In this document: piece by piece, positions 61,866-64,000 of the stretch | How positions within the stretch are numbered: the stretch's first letter is position 1 | Layout: every line of letters starts with the position of its first letter | From: Acidobacteriaceae bacterium | GTDB taxonomy: Bacteria > Acidobacteriota > Terriglobia > Terriglobales > Acidobacteriaceae | Reading direction: 5' to 3' | Assembly (NCBI GenBank): GCA_031296355.1 | Contig: JARLFX010000025.1 | Location: forward strand, 1 to 64,000 | DNA: 64,000 nt | Program-made: the position numbers and the translations under genes | The notes under the pieces: generated by a model | What the model was told of the DNA's origin: nothing | The model's database searches: none | Seen by the model: the letters and a program-made list of their open reading frames with translations, nothing else

Positions 61866-64000
61866 CTACGGATTAGCGTGAAACGACTCCGGAGGGCCAA
61901 GGTAGGTATAGGGTAGTTCCCTATGAGAGAGCACGCAGCGTTCGATAACGACACCGGGAACTACAAACCAGATATGCAATACGTGATCGCCAGCCTTTGC
62001 GAGCTTCAATGGAATACGAACCTTCCGCACCGCGTCACTCACGGCTTTGCGCCAGGCTTCATCTGAAGAATCACTCCAGACATCCACCATGGTCCGGGGG
62101 CCATCATCAATCGAAACACCGAAGCGAAGATCTTTTCCGGGCGCGAAGTTCAAGCTAGGTGAAAGCATTACCTCCAGCTCAAAATCGCCTCGGTCATACG
62201 TGTGAATCTGATAGTCAAGTGACGCCGTTGATTTCGCAGCACTTGCTGCAGTCACTGGAAAGGGTGTCACACCGGACACGGTACGCCCATACATTGGCAT
62301 ATCTACCCAATGCGTCTGGCCATCAACCGTCCGATAGGACGTATGGGCTGCCTCAATGGCGATGTATCCGTCCCCTTCTACGAATCCATCTGCCGACTCA
62401 CGATCTACATCCTGCCGCCTGGCAGTGAGCGATACCCTGCCCACTTCACCGGTACTGCCAGATACCACAATTTGCCCGTCTGCCACGCCTTTTGGCTCAG
62501 TGGCCCAGTCAATTGAAACTGCGATGTCTGTATCTTTCGTAAGCTCCCCGTTTGTCTGACTGAGGATAATCCACGGAACCGTTGCCTTCAACTGATACGC
62601 CACCGGCGACTGGCCCTTGTCGTACACGGTAAGAACTTTCGTCTGGCGATTAACCGAATCAAACTCCCCAAGCTCTAACCTATCTCCCGCCTTGTCACCA
62701 ACCGATATCCCCAGTGCCCCCGCACCATGAGGTTGCAACACGCTCACCTTGGGCATCACAGTCTTCGGAGGATCGTTCCATGACGTATACCCTATGTGCA
62801 CCTGATCCATCATGTGGTCCCAGCGCCCATTCAGCAGGTCGTGATTGTAGCGGTACGAGAGTGCCGCATCTTCATGAAAAAGCTCTTCCGTGCGCCGCGC
62901 GTAGTCATTCGTCGACGAGCGCCCCTGTTGCGCCGCGAGCGCGTTTCGCGCGGCAGCAATGTACATTTGAGTTACCGTTGCACTTGCATCGGCTGGGTAC
63001 TGCACCAGTTCGAAGTAGGACGCCTTCTCTTCTTCAGGCAGCTTTACCGCCAACGCATCCACACGCCTGCGCAAGGACTCCCATTCGCCATCAACGCGAT
63101 CAGCTTCTGCGAAGTTCGTAACGCTGAACGTATTTGGGGTAATCAGCTCAGGCTTTCTCCTGCCGTTATATCTTGTGTAGTCCTCAACATCTCTGGCGAT
63201 CTCCTCGGCGTGCTCTGCCCCGAACTCCCGGGTAGCCCAGGCAACCGCAAACTCGTGAAGCTGGTTCTGGTTCCAGCGCTCAGGTTGCCGTGCATACGTC
63301 AGGAAAAACTCAATAGGAAACTCCATTGGTTTGAGATCGCCTACATTTACAACCCAGAGCCGGTCCGCTCCATACTCGAGTGCCAGATGCATCTGTTCCC
63401 ACACCTTGGGAATTGGATTCGTATTGATCCATTTGTAATTGCGGGGATCTCCTACATAGTCAAAGTGGTAGTAGATGCCGGCTCCGCCACTCCGCTTACG
63501 CTCTTCCGGCGTCGGCAGCCGGCGGATGTCGCCCCAGTTATCGTCGCACCAGAGCAGCGTCACGTCGTCAGGCACCCGCATTCCGCCCTCATAGTAGCCC
63601 TGCACTTCCTTGTAGAGCGCCCACACCTGCATGTCTTTCTTAAGTACCGGCGACGAAATGGAGCTCAATATCTGCCGTTGATCGTGCACGATCCGCTCGA
63701 GCAGGGCGATGTCATTGCCTGCACTCATGGCTATATCACCATCGCCACGCATGCCTATGGTGATAGAGCTCTCATAATCCTTGTTCCTCTCAACACCGGC
63801 CCGCCAGAAACTCTGGAGTTCCTTCGCGTTGGTGGCATAGTTCCACGGGCCCGATCCATGGCGCTTCCACTCCTGTTGGCTGCGAAGCATCGGCTCGTGA
63901 TGACTGGTACCCATCACGATTCCATACTCATCGGCAAGCCTTGGATTTTCGGGATCATCTTCGTTGAACGCGTTCCCCCACATGGCTGGCCAGAGATAAT
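61866..64000 (-). CDS. GH115 xylan alpha-1,2-glucuronidase (5' end outside window)
   Basis: The frame runs from the stop at 61866 through the window edge, giving at least 711 residues; the N-terminal roughly 200 residues expected for the family are missing. Upstream of the first in-window ATG (63983) the codons still read YLWPAMWGNAF, a family motif, so that ATG is internal. Other GH115 features are ADEYGIVMGTSHHEPMLRSQ, PDDVTLLWCDDNWGDIRRLP, GGAGIYYHFDYVGDPRNYKW and DRLWVVNVGDLKPMEFPIEF. The C-terminal beta-domain has GDGYIAIEAAHTSYRTV. The enzyme removes (methyl)glucuronic acid side groups from xylan, complementing GH30 and GH62. Confidence 0.92.
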   Translation of the reverse strand, partial: YLWPAMWGNAFNEDDPENPRLADEYGIVMGTSHHEPMLRSQQEWKRHGSGPWNYATNAKELQSFWRAGVERNKDYESSITIGMRGDGDIAMSAGNDIALLERIVHDQRQILSSISSPVLKKDMQVWALYKEVQGYYEGGMRVPDDVTLLWCDDNWGDIRRLPTPEERKRSGGAGIYYHFDYVGDPRNYKWINTNPIPKVWEQMHLALEYGADRLWVVNVGDLKPMEFPIEFFLTYARQPERWNQNQLHEFAVAWATREFGAEHAEEIARDVEDYTRYNGRRKPELITPNTFSVTNFAEADRVDGEWESLRRRVDALAVKLPEEEKASYFELVQYPADASATVTQMYIAAARNALAAQQGRSSTNDYARRTEELFHEDAALSYRYNHDLLNGRWDHMMDQVHIGYTSWNDPPKTVMPKVSVLQPHGAGALGISVGDKAGDRLELGEFDSVNRQTKVLTVYDKGQSPVAYQLKATVPWIILSQTNGELTKDTDIAVSIDWATEPKGVADGQIVVSGSTGEVGRVSLTARRQDVDRESADGFVEGDGYIAIEAAHTSYRTVDGQTHWVDMPMYGRTVSGVTPFPVTAASAAKSTASLDYQIHTYDRGDFELEVMLSPSLNFAPGKDLRFGVSIDDGPRTMVDVWSDSSDEAWRKAVSDAVRKVRIPLKLAKAGDHVLHIWFVVPGVVIERCVLSHRELPYTYLGPPESFHANP

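Noticed and set aside
1..64000. CRISPR arrays, tRNA/rRNA genes, prophage or insertion sequences
   Set aside because: No regularly spaced direct repeats, tRNA-like arms, transposase motifs or phage genes were seen on reading the window.

Overview
The window is a chromosome segment of an Acidobacteriota member, most likely class Terriglobia (the Terriglobus/Granulicella/Edaphobacter type). Three things point there: very large Oar-like TonB-dependent receptors with an N-terminal carboxypeptidase-regulatory-like domain, long NHL/Ig-like/chitobiase-C-like secreted proteins with an acidobacterial style of C-terminus, and many signal-peptide-bearing plant-polysaccharide enzymes on GC-rich DNA. The assignment is inferred from gene content; no rRNA or tRNA gene was seen.

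Layout. (1) 1-7896: an exopolysaccharide cluster holding a partial SLBB export protein, a hexapeptide acetyltransferase, an NAD sugar epimerase, three glycosyltransferases and a WbaP/ExoY-type sugar-phosphate transferase. (2) 8521-14602: gltB-gltD, glutamate synthase, closed by a strong terminator. (3) 15514-39926: a pectin/rhamnogalacturonan-to-lactate locus. An Oar-like receptor and a secreted PL22 oligogalacturonate lyase on + converge on a long - strand operon: rhamnulose-1-P aldolase/lactaldehyde dehydrogenase fusion, rhaB, GH35, GH106 and a three-enzyme GH28-GH105-CE12 fusion. Next come a regulator joining an IclR-like winged helix to a periplasmic-binding-protein sensor domain, rhaI, divergent rhaT-lutABC, and rhaM. 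The genes cover polymer uptake, debranching and cleavage, rhamnose import (RhaT), mutarotation (RhaM), isomerisation (RhaI), phosphorylation (RhaB), cleavage and oxidation to DHAP plus L-lactate (fusion), and lactate to pyruvate (LutABC). (4) 40244-64000, all on -: a glucuronoarabinoxylan locus with GH115 (cut by the window end), an SGNH esterase, a second Oar-like receptor, two giant paralogous NHL-repeat proteins flanking an NHL-like lipoprotein, GH62, GH30 and a sugar-porter MFS transporter.

Most notable are the GH28-GH105-CE12 fusion, whose GH28 part lacks the usual GHG histidine; the chimeric rhamnose regulator with a shared TATTTCAATA candidate operator; and the SusD-less xylan locus, whose giant NHL paralogs share a C-terminal basic patch, membrane segment, lipobox-like cysteine and beta-rich tail. 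Motif and inverted-repeat sites were found by eye. Domain limits given as residue numbers are approximate.
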